64,000 nucleotides of DNA, from positions 806,001 through 870,000 of the forward strand of contig JADNRZ010000006.1 in assembly GCA_015501605.1 (NCBI GenBank), given 5' to 3'. Origin of the DNA: Panaeolus papilionaceus. Lineage: Eukaryota; Basidiomycota; Agaricomycetes; Agaricales. Under the pieces are notes generated by a model. That model saw only the letters and a program-made list of their open reading frames with translations. It had not been told where the DNA came from and searched no databases. A program made the position numbers and the translations under genes. This document shows, in pieces, positions 1 through 11,172 of this stretch (position 1 is its first letter; every line of letters begins with the position of its first letter).

Positions 1-270
1 GCTCAACTTCATCAGGATGACCATAGACACGTAGGCTTTGATGATTCATTCCCAATGATGTACATACACGTATCAAATGCTCTGTTTAAATCCTTCCAAC
101 TGCCGGCTCTATGTCATGAAATAAGGATAACATAAAACTTGGGTTGAATTTCGGGAGGACTAGATCCTGTTCCCACGACTTGACCCTCTGATCAACTTGG
201 CCGTCGCCACGTCTATTAAATCTCCACGTCGGCAACTTCAAGAAAATCAATTCCTTCCTTTCCTACCACC

Positions 271-1843
271 ATGTTCGGACGGTTATCTCTCGCGTTCATC
301 GTTATTTCCTTCGCAGCTATCTTCTGCGCTCAGTCAGTAGATGCTGCCAAGGGCCCAAAAGTCACCCACAAGGTTTATTTTGATATTAAACACGGTGACA
401 AAGACCTTGGACGGGGTATGTTTGAAAGCGGTTTTAATGCCAAAACTCGACACATAGCTAACTTTAAATGTAGTCGTCCTTGGTCTCTTTGGTGGAGTAA
501 GAATCCCGTCATTGCGCTGTAAGAGCCCACTTCTGACGAATATGATGTTTTGTAGTCCGTCCCCAAAACTGCTGAGAACTTCCGTGCTCTTGCTACCGGC
601 AAGAACAAGGATGGCGAGGAACTTGGCTTTGGCTACAAGGGCTCCAAGTTCCATCGTGTCATCAAGGATTTCATGTACGTATGCTTATTTGCTCGTAGGT
701 GCATGGCTTGCTTATAAGAGTGCTCTACAGGATCCAGGGTGGTGACTTCAGTATGTCTAGTTCTAGAGTGCCATAAGCGAATCTGGCTGACCCATTGACT
801 AGCTCGCGGCGACGGTACTGGCGGAAAGGTAAAGATTTCGTTGCCTATGCTGCATTCTCTAGCTAACATAAATCCAGTCTATCTATGGTGAAAAATTCGC
901 AGACGAAAACTTGTAAGAGAGGCTTTTACACTTTTTGCACCACAAATAGTCATGCATTTACTAGCAAACTCCGCCACACTGGCCCCGGTATCCTCTCTAT
1001 GGCTAATGCTGGACCTGACACTAACGGTACGTTCCTCACGCTCCTTCTAAATAATGAACTTTAACTGATGTCCCTATGCAGGCTCTCAATTCGTTCGTAC
1101 AAAGTTTCTCTTGAAATAAAACCTGCTAATATGTAGCTTTAGTTTATCTGCACTGTCAAGACCAGCTGGTTGGATGGTCGTCACGTCGTCTTTGGAAAAG
1201 TTCTTGAGGGAATGGATATCATTCACGCAATCGGTATGTCAGAATTTCACTGTCTATCTGTCATTACTTACACACAAGCACAGAAAATGTTCCCAAGGGT
1301 GGAGGAGATCGCCCCGCTGAAGACGTTATCATCGCTGACTCTGGAGAAGTGAGTATACCACCTTGTTCTGCCAAAGTGCAAGTCTCTTATCAACGCTACA
1401 GCTTCTTGTCGAGCCCGTTAAGGATGACGATGGAAATGAGGTGCCTCTTCGCGTTGAGCTCTAATTGCTCTCTTTATGTTGGGAATTTCCGTATCAATAA
1501 AATATATATTATTCAGGTATCTACCGAACCAGCAGCAGGATTGACCGGAAACGCCCCTGTTGCTCCAGCTACCACAAAAGCCAAGGATGTTGAGCTCATT
1601 ACTGGTACCACTGATGCGCCTGCTGCTACTACCAGCAAGGCAGCTTCTGATGCTACCACTGATTCAGTCACTCCTGTTGCGTCGGAGTCTGCCTTCGCTA
1701 ACCTGTTCTTCCTGCTCATAATCTTTGGGGTCGTTATCGCGGCATTTGTCTGGGTTGGCGGTATGCGATATGTATCTCGTTTCCTGCCGGATAGCATGCA
1801 AGCTCGTTACAGCAAATTGGACAGCGATGATTTAGTGAAGTAA
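271..1843 (+). CDS. Secretory-pathway cyclophilin (peptidyl-prolyl isomerase) with C-terminal membrane anchor
   Basis: Prolyl cis-trans isomerase that should assist folding in the ER lumen. The first 25 residues form a signal peptide (hydrophobic run ending near VDAAKGP). Spliced exons then give the cyclophilin fold: [24 protein letters not shown] (catalytic Arg plus the Phe, Met and Gln pocket residues), [19 protein letters not shown] and [10 protein letters not shown] (the Trp that binds cyclosporin). About ten exons; one intron splits GSQF and FICT. Unlike the short soluble cyclophilin B, the C-terminus continues into an Ala/Thr/Ser-rich linker and one hydrophobic segment ([18 protein letters not shown]), then a short basic tail, so the enzyme is probably membrane-tethered with its catalytic domain in the lumen. 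Start chosen at the ATG after a CT-rich leader and CACC. Family identity is certain; exact small exons are inferred. Confidence 0.93.
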
Positions 1844-2133
1844 GGTTAGATTTCCCATTGAGTACACGCACAGGGAATTTATGACCTTACAGACGTATGG
1901 CCTGAGACCAAAATACCCGGGAAGATAGATTTTCTGGCGCATGCGGTGTCTGTATGATATGTCGTAGTAATTTATAATGTGGTGGTGGGATACCCACAGG
2001 ATAATATATAATTTATTCACACTTGGATTCAAGCAAGAATTTGGGACATTGGCAAATTTGCTACACTCAAAATACACAGGCAACCAAAAATACATACAAC
2101 AAACAGAAGGGTATAAAAGCTCCAAGATGATTT

Positions 2134-3133
2134 CTAGGGTACAATTATGTGAGAGTGAACAGGAAGGGTATCACTGTAAATATACACCAAAGCAAGCTCA
2201 GGTTTTGCACAAGCCGCGCAGCAGCATTGGTGCTGGTATCTGGTCTGGAGGCATTCCTTGAATAAACCTTTCGAGAAATGTGAGACGAAAGATAGACTTA
2301 CGGAATGCCATTTTTGTCCGAGAAAGAGGGACAAAAGTTGCTTGAATTGCCTGGCGTTGGGTCGGCTGGACAGCAAGCACTAGTTCCGAGTGTTTTAACA
2401 CTACCTAGTGCGGCTGTATTCCTTGCACCTTCCCAGTCGTCCAGACATGGAACAGCTTGGTAAGATATATTCCAAACGCCAAAGTCCTGTCAAGGCCAGA
2501 TTAAAATGTCAATGACGTCAGATGGGAGGTTTACCACCTACTTTGTAACCATAGAGTGCTTCGTCTGAGGGAAAGAAGTCGTCTGGAATTGCAGGGGAGG
2601 GGTATGCCAAATCAAAGTTTAGGTATGCACCAGCGCTGTATAGACTTGAGCATCTCCATTACTTTTTTAGAAAGACATCAGCCAACCTGTTCGTTCTGGT
2701 TGTCGTCCCAGAACACCATCCAGTGGATGAAAGAGGACACAAGTCCGTGATCTTGACGACAACAGATGGGTTGGTTGGAGGATTAAATGGAGGGGTTGCA
2801 ATCACGGGATTCAGGAGGGTCAATTTAAAGCATCGACCACAAGCAGGACCTATAGTGAATGATGGATGTATTCAACAACTCTGTGAATTAAGATATTTAA
2901 TATTTAATCTTTGCCTACGCACCATAATTGGTGCTACTGCCATAAGCCATTTGTGATAGAGCAGCTGTTGGGTATTTGGTGCTGGCACCCGTGCATCCAC
3001 ATGACGCAACGTAACCAGAAGGAATGGTATAGTGAGTGAGTGTAGCTAGACCACTGTCTGGATAGTCAATCCATTGAGCGCGAGACAGTGCAAGGTAAAA
3101 TGGAATAAAGATGTAATAAAAAAGCCAGAACAT
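2134..3133 (-). CDS. Glycoside hydrolase family 45 endoglucanase (expansin/GH45-like, secreted)
   Basis: Probable secreted beta-1,4-glucan hydrolase acting on plant cell wall. Starts at 3133 with a hydrophobic signal peptide (FWLFYYIFIPFYLALSRA). The spliced protein, about 210 residues in five exons, carries the GH45/expansin double-psi barrel features: YVASCGCTG, LSQMAYGSS, CGRCFKLTLLNP and VVVKITDLCP, where the Asp of TDLCP matches the conserved catalytic-region Asp of subfamily C enzymes. Later motifs are FDLAYP and YQAVPCLDDW, with cysteines fitting several disulfides; the protein ends at HSHIIVP. No carbohydrate-binding module is present. It is transcribed divergently from GCN5 across about 220 bases. 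Fold assignment is firm; hydrolytic activity rather than an expansin-like loosening role is inferred. Confidence 0.83.
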
Positions 3134-3352
3134 GATGCAGGACTAGACGGTATAGATTGAATTCAAATGTACATGGAGAGTAAACTAGACAAAGAAAGCC
3201 ATGTGGGAGTTCTTATGGGATACAGTTGGAGTTTTAAAATTAAGAGCCTGATGAGGGGAATGAGCTCCTAAAAAATCTGATCATGTGATTTTATTGCCTA
3301 AAACAGGAATGTCAATTATGACAGGCTTAGCTTCGAACACTCATGAGCTACA
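3134..3352. promoter_or_regulatory. Divergent promoter region between GH45 gene and GCN5
   Basis: A 219-base gap separates the two start codons, so both promoters must lie here. It contains AT-rich runs but no TATA box or operator that can be assigned with confidence. Confidence 0.5.
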
Positions 3353-5699
3353 ATGAAAGTAGCATATCCAGCTTCACATGTTCCCGAAAACCTTGCCCAT
3401 TCTCTACTGGCGATAAAGATTGCTCGTCATTCTCCATGTTCTCATTGTGCTGATTGTACAGGCTTACATCCACCACCGGGCGTTAAGGTCGTTCCGGACG
3501 AGCATAGTGATTCTGTATTAGGCAACCTCGAACAATACGGCTCAGACGACGAAGATGAAGAAATATCATCTTATTTTCAGCAATGCGCGTGTGGCCATGG
3601 TGTATCAGATCATGGCGCGGATGAATCGATTCTCGGCACTGCAGAGTTCGCAAGGAGGGGCCGCGTCGCTGCTCGTTTAGACGAATTATTGCAGGTCGGT
3701 TATAAGCTCTGATGAATGACAGTTACTGACTTGATGTAGGTAGGAAACTACGCTTATTTTTGGGAATGATTATAACGTGCTGTGTTTGGGGCTATATGTA
3801 TAGGATTCAGGACGTCTTCTTGATTTTGAGTATACCGATGATGATATTATTTCGCTACGGAAGCAAATGGGACATCATGTCTCCCAAGTCACTGTAGCAA
3901 ACGCCGATTCATCACCAGGTAGCTCAAATCTATCCTGTCGTTTTACAATAACTTATAAATGTTTTGAATCAAGCACAAAGGTCTACGACATTGCAAAGTG
4001 TCCCACAGTCACCCGCTTCTTCGCTATTAAGTGATCCACCTGCCCCACCGCCTCAGAAGAGGCGACGAATGTCCTTTACGAGCGACGAGGAAGATAATGA
4101 TGAGGAAGATGACGACGATGATGAAGAGGATCAACCCTTGGCCGCTCGAATGCCCATAGGGTCTCGTCCTGCTCCAAAACGTGGTGGTAAGGCCCCCGGG
4201 AAAAAATCGAAGAAGTCCCATACGATAGCAAGAGGAGGTGAAGTACCTACCAAAGGTACAAACGGTCATGTCAATGGAATCAATGGACATGATGTTAAGA
4301 TGGATGACGGGCAAATCAATCGTTTGACAGCAGGTGTACCTGTTGATACCGTTGGAAGATCGTCAACAGCTGTAAGAACGTTATCTATTGTCTTTATGAC
4401 ATTTCTAACGCATCATATCAGCCTACAGTTCGCGCGGAGAAACCTTCAGCGATTGAACTACGTACTGGGATAATTCAAATTACCCCTGTTGAAAACAATC
4501 GCCAACCACGTTCACTAATTATCTTAACTGGTCTTAAAACTCTCTTTCAAAAGCAACTGCCAAAAATGCCGAGGGAGTATATTGCGCGCTTGGTTTTTGA
4601 CCACAACTCCCGAGGATTGGCCATCATTAAACGCGGTTACAAAGTAGTTGGTGGGATCTGTTACCGGCCATTTCCTCAGCGCGGGTTTGCAGAGATCGTG
4701 TTTTTTGCTACAAACTCGGCTGATCAAGAAAAGGTAAAGTGACGAACCCCGGCCATTTAACAACAATGCTGAATTGTGACTAGGGTTACGGTGGAATGTT
4801 GATGGATCACTTCAAAGCCCATGTTCGGAAAGCATATCCTGACATGTGGCATTTCCTAACCTACGCTGATAACTACGCAGTCGGGTACTTCGAGAAGCAA
4901 GGCTTCTCTAAAGAAATCCAGCTGGAGAGATCAGTATGGGCTGGTTATATCAAAGATTACGAGGGAGGGACCATTATGCAGTGCACGATGCTACCCAAGG
5001 TCGACTATCTGAACAAGCCGGAAATTTTCAAAATTCAGCAGGAGGCGATCACAGAAAAGATCCGCCAAATGTCCAAATCGCATGTGGTATATCCCGGACT
5101 GCCTCAATTTCAGCCAGGCATGCCTCAAGACACCAAGGTTGACCCAAAGGATATACCTGGTCTTCGTAAGTTTAAGCTTCCTTCATTGGTTTGTTATTAA
5201 TAGCCTTGCAGGAGAGACAGGATGGACACCGGACCTTGCTAAGTGTGTATAACGCCTCTAATCGTTGATCCACTCACTCACTTTTCCACAGAATAGGGAA
5301 ACACACGACCAAAACGGGCCTCAGAGCTATGTTCGAGAATTTCTTGAGTGACCTCACAACACACCCCAAGGCTTGGGCATTTAAGAAACCTGTGGATCGA
5401 GAAGAAGTCCATGACTATTATGACATTATTAAACACCCCATGGGCAAGTTTTTCTCTCTTTTGCACGCCTGTTATGGATTCTAATTATCCCTGAAGATTT
5501 TACAACTATGGAGAACAAACTCGCTGCGAACAAGTACAAGTCGATGGAGCAATTCGCAGACGATGTCAGCCTGGTATTTGACAACTGTATGACCTATAAC
5601 CCTGAAAATACTGTCTACGCGAAGAATGCTCGCACGATGGCTTCGTATTGGAAGCAACTACTCACAAAGAATAATATCAAGCTGGAAGATAGGGATTGA
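3353..5699 (+). CDS. GCN5: Histone acetyltransferase Gcn5 (SAGA/ADA catalytic subunit) with bromodomain
   Basis: Catalytic subunit of SAGA-type coactivators; acetylates histone H3 tails. Domains in order: a Cys-rich N-terminal segment (SPCSHCADCTGLHP, then CACGHGVSDHGADES) resembling the N-terminus of basidiomycete/PCAF-type Gcn5; a long acidic linker (runs of Asp/Glu near 4075-4130) with a basic KKSKKS stretch; the GNAT domain with RGFAEIVFFA (general-base Glu) and the acetyl-CoA loop QEKGYGGMLM; TYADNYAVGYFEKQGF; and a C-terminal bromodomain ending in FDNCMTYNPENTVYAKNA, with the acetyl-lysine-binding Asn in YNPEN. About nine exons. The start at 3353 lies just before the Cys-rich block. All key residues are present and there is no sign of damage. 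Confidence 0.95.
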
Positions 5700-5954
5700 A
5701 CTATGTCAGGCTTTTATGTATTCGCGCTGTATTCATTACGACTATCATTTGCTGTCTGTTATTGCATTGTAGCTATCATTTAATATATGTATACCATAGT
5801 TGTTTTCTCCGTATTTCGGTACTTGTTTAGATTCACATTCAGGATAGAGGTTTGAGGAATAAAATATACCATTTGTCTCACAAGATACACGATTGATAAA
5901 TACGTAAGCTATTGCCCTTTTTTACACAGATTCCAGTTGATGAGAAGTACGCGC

Positions 5955-7667
5955 TCAGCGTTGGCCATCTGCAGTGATTCGAAGGTCAGTTTCCCAGTCA
6001 ATAAAGGCACAGAGGGAGTTAACGCACAAGCTGTGGTCTCGTAGCGACCGACACCAATGATGACGTTCTGAGCCTCCTGCTCCTTCTTGTTGATGTAGTT
6101 CTCAAGGATGGACTTGGCGCCGTTAGCATAGCGAGCTTGGGCGTCGAGAGTGGTTCCGGAGTAGTGAGGAACCATGCCGTTTCCTCCACCGAGAGGGTTC
6201 TTCATGGTCCTCCAGATGTGGTCCTTAGGGGCAGGCTGGACGTTCCAGACATCACCTGCGAAGTATACATGTCAGAATCCGAGTTATGCATGCGGCAAGT
6301 TGCATCGCGACTCGTGAGCGCTTACCAGAGTAACCGCTGAGCTGACCACTGGCAAGAGCAGCAGCGACGGCGTCTTTGTCACAGATGGCGCCACGAGCGG
6401 TGTTGACGAGCCAGGCACCCTTCTTGAAATGTTTCAGAAGCTCAGCATTGACCAGTCCACGAGTGCCTTCGTGCAGAGGGCAGTTGACGGTAACAACGTC
6501 GCATTGTGAAACAAATTCCTGAATGAGGAAGCAATGTGAGAATAGATGCGCAAACAGTGGGATTTGAGAAGCAGTACCTTGAGATCCTCGACACGGCGAG
6601 CCTTGACAGCCTGGGCAGCAGCTGTAAGGGTGCAAATGGTGAGAATTGCGTCGAGCCACTTGTGTTTCACATGAACATACCGGCTGGGAGGGGAGCGTAG
6701 TCGTAGTAAATAAGCTCCTTGCAGTCGAAAGGAACGAGGCGCTGAAGAACACGGTAACCGATACGGCCAGCACCAATGGTGCCGACAACCTTGCCTTCGA
6801 GATCGAAAGCATTGCGAGCAACATCAGAGACTTTCCAGTCACCCCTCTCGATCATCTAGATTTGATTGACGAAGATAAGATCAAGAGTTCTTGAACACAA
6901 GTAAAGGTGACTGATATTACCTCGTGAGCTGGGACAAAGTTCCTGACGAGCAAGAGAATGCTCATGACGACGTGCTCAGCGACTGAGACGACATTGGAAC
7001 CGGAGACCTCGAGAACCTGGATTCTCCTGTCGACAGCAGCGTTGAGATCGATGTGGTCGGAGCCAACACCAGCAGTGATACAGATTTTGAGGTTCTTTGC
7101 CTTATCGATGAGCTCACGAGTAAGGTAGCTGGTAAAGAGAGAAAAGGATTTGAATGACATTTGTACTTAGTCTGCAATAAAAACATACCCGGGGTGGAAG
7201 GGGGTCGTGATCAAGACTTCAGCCTAATAGTACATGTCAATGATTGCAACGGTTTGGCGTAGATAACCACATACATCAACGATGTGCTTTTGGAAGACAC
7301 TGTCGGGACCCTCTTTGCTGCTTGAAACCTGACAGACAACTTAGCGTCTATAAGTGACCAATCTCGATCTGGAGCGTACTGTAAGAGATAATGAGCATTG
7401 ATGGGATTAACTGTGATAATCCAACACATACCAATAAATTCATGGCCCTGAGATTCCAACCACTCCTTGATGCCGAGCTGCGGGGGAATGCGTAAGTCCA
7501 TAGACTCGAATCTGTTGTGTAAGTAACGCACCTTGTTCTCGACCGTACCCAAAAGACGGGGCTCTTGAACAGCAGCTTCACCGCCGTCGTAGAGAATAGC
7601 AAGAACCTGATTGACGAGACGTTAATAGGCTACTGCCTGTACAACACGAAATTTTATCTACCTTCAT
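5955..7667 (-). CDS. FDH1: NAD-dependent formate dehydrogenase
   Basis: Oxidises formate to CO2 with reduction of NAD+, in the cytosol. In lignocellulose fungi it disposes of formate from oxalate decarboxylation. Visible motifs: [22 protein letters not shown], the Rossmann loop [13 protein letters not shown], the substrate Arg region [17 protein letters not shown], and [14 protein letters not shown] carrying the catalytic His. Length is about 360 residues, normal for fungal FDH. The first coding exon is only six bases (ATG AAG) before an intron; the protein then reads [12 protein letters not shown]. The last coding exon is 14 bases (5955-5968) and restores the family C-terminus YGQR. Ignoring that last intron would add an unrelated 38-residue tail, so the spliced end was chosen. 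Confidence 0.95.
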
Positions 7668-8525
7668 GTTGGTAGATAAAAGTGAGGTTGGTTGGTTTTG
7701 AAAAATTAGGTCGGTGGGATATGAGATGCTGGACCAGGCAAAGCTCTTGGCCTTTATATGTCTCAGAACTTACGGGAATTGTAAACAAAAGAAAAAGAAG
7801 ACCTTCTGACCTAGTAATGGAAAGACTTGGTCGCATAATGGGATTCTTCTGATTTCGATTATGCAGATGGCATCCCAAAGTTATCATCAGGTGTTCATGA
7901 TCCCAATACCCGACTGAGAGCACCCTATTTTCAGGCACTTCTTCTCCGCATTGAATGACATGGGGTGTGGGAGGCTAATGAGCCAGCTGAACGATCAAAG
8001 AATGAAAATGTTCAGTAAACACACATGAATCTGGGAGTGCTAGGCAATCATGATTCAATAAAGAACTCAAAACATACCGTCTTGTTCCGCGACTGAACTA
8101 CATATAGGTTGGTTATTTTTGTACATGGGCTTCAAACTGATAAGCGCATCCCGACCATGTTATATTTATCTTACATCTAAGTCCGGGGTTGAGACGCGTC
8201 TTGCAATTAGGGGCAGAACGGAAGGATGCTGATGGATGGTTAGATAAAGCTGAAGCGCGCAGCAGAACGCGAAGCGAGGTACAAGTCAATTCAAGTTTTC
8301 AATAAAATTGCGTCAAATCCAGTGTCATTTGATGCTTCAGATTGGTCTTATGACCAATGTACTGCATATAGCGTTGTGATCAAAGGCAGGTGAGCCCATT
8401 TGTTGAATGACAGTGAGAGCTACATGGCCTAAACGGTCTACCAGTAAAGACAGAGTTAATTATAGTTTGTATAGACATACAACGAAGTATTAGCTTACAC
8501 GTATCACAGAAAATCCCAAGCCGCA
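7668..8525. other. Intergenic: FDH upstream region and ERD1 3' flank
   Basis: The 858 bases hold the formate dehydrogenase promoter and leader and the 3' flank of the EXS-domain gene. A minus-strand ORF of 94 codons overlaps the FDH leader but has no family features and is not called. No repeat or RNA gene was seen. Confidence 0.5.
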
Positions 8526-10096
8526 TCAAATTGCCCTTATGTTATCGGAACCAGCAGGAACCATTTCGAAGTCGTTTTCGTCGCTATTGACAGTATCGAA
8601 TCGAGGGCTCGGTATACGTTCATTTGCCTTCTTGATCATCTCCCACTCGACCCGGATGAATACCCACAGCCATCGCCTGACCAATTCTACAACTTCGAGC
8701 CAGAAAAAGGCAACTGTTCCGTCTCGCGTAGAGCTAACATGGGTCGAAAGCTTGACTGACCAAGACATACGCAACAGTAGGTTTAAGAATATCAAAACCG
8801 GGTATATCGCTCTAGGATAGAGAAGAATAGAACGTAGACCATAGCAGGATTGGCGATAGGGATGTTTTTGGATTTCGACCGCATGGTAGGAGTGCTCAGA
8901 CCGCAGCGAATCGGTTGATCCCTGGTCCGGTGAAGTCATTCGGGTGAGGATGGGCATTCGTGGCAATTGCCTGTCATAGTTTTTAGGAGGGTCGAACTGG
9001 AGAAGTTCGAGACCCCAATCTTGCGAGACGTCCCACCAAAACGAGTAGAGAGAGTTAACGACGGTTGCCAGCAGCCTGCGAAACATAAGCAGAGGAAAGA
9101 TAGAAAAAATAGAAGACGTGACTGACCATAGGCGGAATAGAGGGTGTTCGCCGTGCCATTTTTTCCCTGTTAAAGACATTCCACTCTTCTTCATTAAATC
9201 GTTATCGACAGTTCTTTGGGCGGCAGATAAAAATATAACAGGGAATGATGTGGCATATTTGATGGCGTTGAACAAAGGCTTACGACTTTCGTTGAGCGTG
9301 CTGGTATACTCGATAACGCATTGTCGGAAGCGCAAAAAAAAGGGCACACTGCGAACGAGTCAGCAGTGTTTTGAGACTAAATAAAGGACAACCTACCTCA
9401 TGACAGCCGGGAGAATCCAAGCCGACCAACCATCCATGGAAGGAGGAATTAAGATGCTGTTCCCCGCTTTCAACATGCAGAGAGACAACCAGATATCTCC
9501 GAAAATCCGGGCGAACGAAGTTCCAACATCTGCGAAAATGACATCCGAAAAGTATATTGGTCCATTTGGCGGAGGGAAGAAGCATCTTCTAATAGCTCTA
9601 ATGCGATAGACTCGAATAAGTGAAAAATACGCGGATATTTGTTGTCAAAGACTTACAAGGTGAACCTCTCCCGCTCTTCCTTCATAAATATATTATAGGG
9701 GCATACAATGATTAACACAACGGTGACGGCCGTTATTACTGGTATGTATCCGTAAGAATCAACGAGGAGGACATCTCCTCGGGTAACCAATCTATAAATT
9801 GTCCAAGACGCGAAGCAAAAGGCGGAGTACGAGAATAAGAGGCTGTAGGCGGCATTGTAACGTGTAAGCGTGGTTGAATGGTTGTAAGCGGTCGTTCTGT
9901 GAGTTGCTAAAAGGCCTGGCGAAGAATTTGACTCTCCTTGGAGATCCATTGCGCCTGCTACGTCTATACCGAAGACTTGAAGAAGATGAAGATTTGTAGC
10001 CCATCCTAGAATCCCAAGTCCAACGAGGAAAAGTGTGCGGTAGGGTATAGGAAAAGAGAGGTGGTATTGAATTTCATTATCGTGTGGAGGAAGCAT
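8526..10096 (-). CDS. ERD1: EXS-domain multi-pass membrane protein, Erd1-like
   Basis: Golgi/ER membrane protein of the Erd1/Xpr1 EXS family. Yeast Erd1 is needed for retention of ER lumenal proteins and Golgi glycosylation, linked to recycling of phosphate released by glycosyltransferases. The N-terminus reads LPPHDNEIQYHLSFPIPYRTL, followed by several hydrophobic helices. The EXS region shows WILPAVMSVPFFLRFRQCV, SLYSFWWDVSQDWGL and, near the end, FFWLEVVELVRRWLWVFIR with EWEMIKK, all typical. No SPX domain precedes the membrane part, which favours Erd1 over Xpr1/Syg1. Four exons; the start at 10096 is the first ATG of the divergent gene pair with SNU23. The loop between the SLYSF helix and the last helices is long and polar. 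Confidence 0.88.
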
Positions 10097-10283
10097 TGGA
10101 TTAATTATTTTTTAATGATAGTCGTAGGTGGTATTGGTGGTGACAATGGCATTAGGTAGAAATTTTGTGAACACAGTGACAGTCGCAGTCGAAAAGCAGT
10201 GCCAATGTCGACAAATTGAAAGGCAGAGTCAGAGACTGGAATTCACACGTGACCTTAAAACAACTCCTCCTGAAACTACCACC
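10097..10283. promoter_or_regulatory. Divergent promoter region ERD1 / SNU23
   Basis: A 187-base spacer separates two divergent start codons. It includes a CACGTG-containing site near 10243 (TCACACGTGACC), a possible bHLH site by sequence only. Confidence 0.45.
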
Positions 10284-11063
10284 ATGGCAGATAAAGCAGG
10301 CGCGTATGGCACAAAGGCAGCCGACACTGATTTCAGAAAGAAATGGGACAAGGAAGAGTACGCAGAACGAGCAAAGAAAAAAGATCAGGAGGAACGCGAA
10401 CGTATGCAAGAAAATGAGGAGAGGTTGAAGCAAGGTGCCCATTCATTATCCTCAATCTCAACAACTCAAATTCTAATTGACTGTATAGGAAAGAGACCCA
10501 GGAAGGGAAACAAGGATAATCTTCCTAAACCTACAGAACTTATGAAACAGAGAGAAGCACCACTAGAATTGGACAAGAACTTGGGTAAAACTATGGTCGT
10601 CCAGAATACAAGTGGTCGAGGAGCAGGACAACCTGGTTTCTTTTGCGAAACATGTAGCAGAACATACAAGGACAGCGTTGGTTACCTAGACCACATTAAC
10701 AGCAGAGCTCGTGAGCACTTACTTTTACTATATAAACCAACGAACTGTACTTACACCCGGATAGATCTGCGTGCTCTCGGACAGACCACAAGAATAGAAC
10801 GCTCAACACTCGCGCAAGTTCAAGCGCGAATTGCTTTCTTGAGAGAAAGGACAAAAGAGGCGACAAAAGCTAAAGCTTATGACTTTGACCAGCGGCTTGC
10901 AGAACTCAAGGATAAGGAACGCGCAATACGAGAACAGAAAAAGGCAGAGAAAAAAGCGGAGAAAGAAAAGGCTCGTCTCGCACTCATAACCGAAACTCTG
11001 CCAGAAGACCAGGAAATGGCCGCTATGATGGGTTTCGGTGGCTTTGGTTCGACGAAAAAGTGA
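10284..11063 (+). CDS. SNU23: U4/U6.U5 tri-snRNP protein Snu23 (ZMAT2-type zinc finger)
   Basis: Component of the spliceosomal B complex that helps tri-snRNP activation in the nucleus. The N-terminus is charged (DFRKKWDKEEYAERAKKKDQ), as in Snu23/ZMAT2, followed by REAPLELDKNLGKTMVV. A single matrin-type C2H2 finger reads FFCETCSRTYKDSVGYLDHI, ending in HLRALGQ after an intron is removed. The C-terminal half is a Lys/Glu-rich coiled coil, ending GFGGFGSTKK. Three exons. The ATG at 10284 has an ACCACC context and matches the family N-terminus; an in-frame ATG 156 bases upstream would add residues not seen in the family. It converges with the isoleucyl-tRNA synthetase gene about 110 bases downstream. 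Confidence 0.93.
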   Translation: MADKAGAYGTKAADTDFRKKWDKEEYAERAKKKDQEERERMQENEERLKQGAHSLSSISTTQILIDCIGKRPRKGNKDNLPKPTELMKQREAPLELDKNLGKTMVVQNTSGRGAGQPGFFCETCSRTYKDSVGYLDHINSRAREHLLLLYKPTNCTYTRIDLRALGQTTRIERSTLAQVQARIAFLRERTKEATKAKAYDFDQRLAELKDKERAIREQKKAEKKAEKEKARLALITETLPEDQEMAAMMGFGGFGSTKK

Positions 11064-11172
11064 CAAATCAGCTCTGCTATGTACATCTATGCCACTTCAT
11101 ACCTCAGTATGTATTTCTATATCCCCTATGTATTACAAGATTGATTTCGTTCTATACATCCCTATGTCAGAA

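Noticed and set aside
1..270. Possible 3' end of an upstream gene at the left edge
   Set aside because: No open frame with recognisable sequence enters the window; probably promoter of the cyclophilin gene.
2513..2520. TGACGTCA site in the GH45 gene
   Set aside because: Lies in an intron within the gene; single site without context.
7654..7938. 94-codon minus-strand ORF upstream of formate dehydrogenase
   Set aside because: Covers the FDH start and leader in another frame; no motif.
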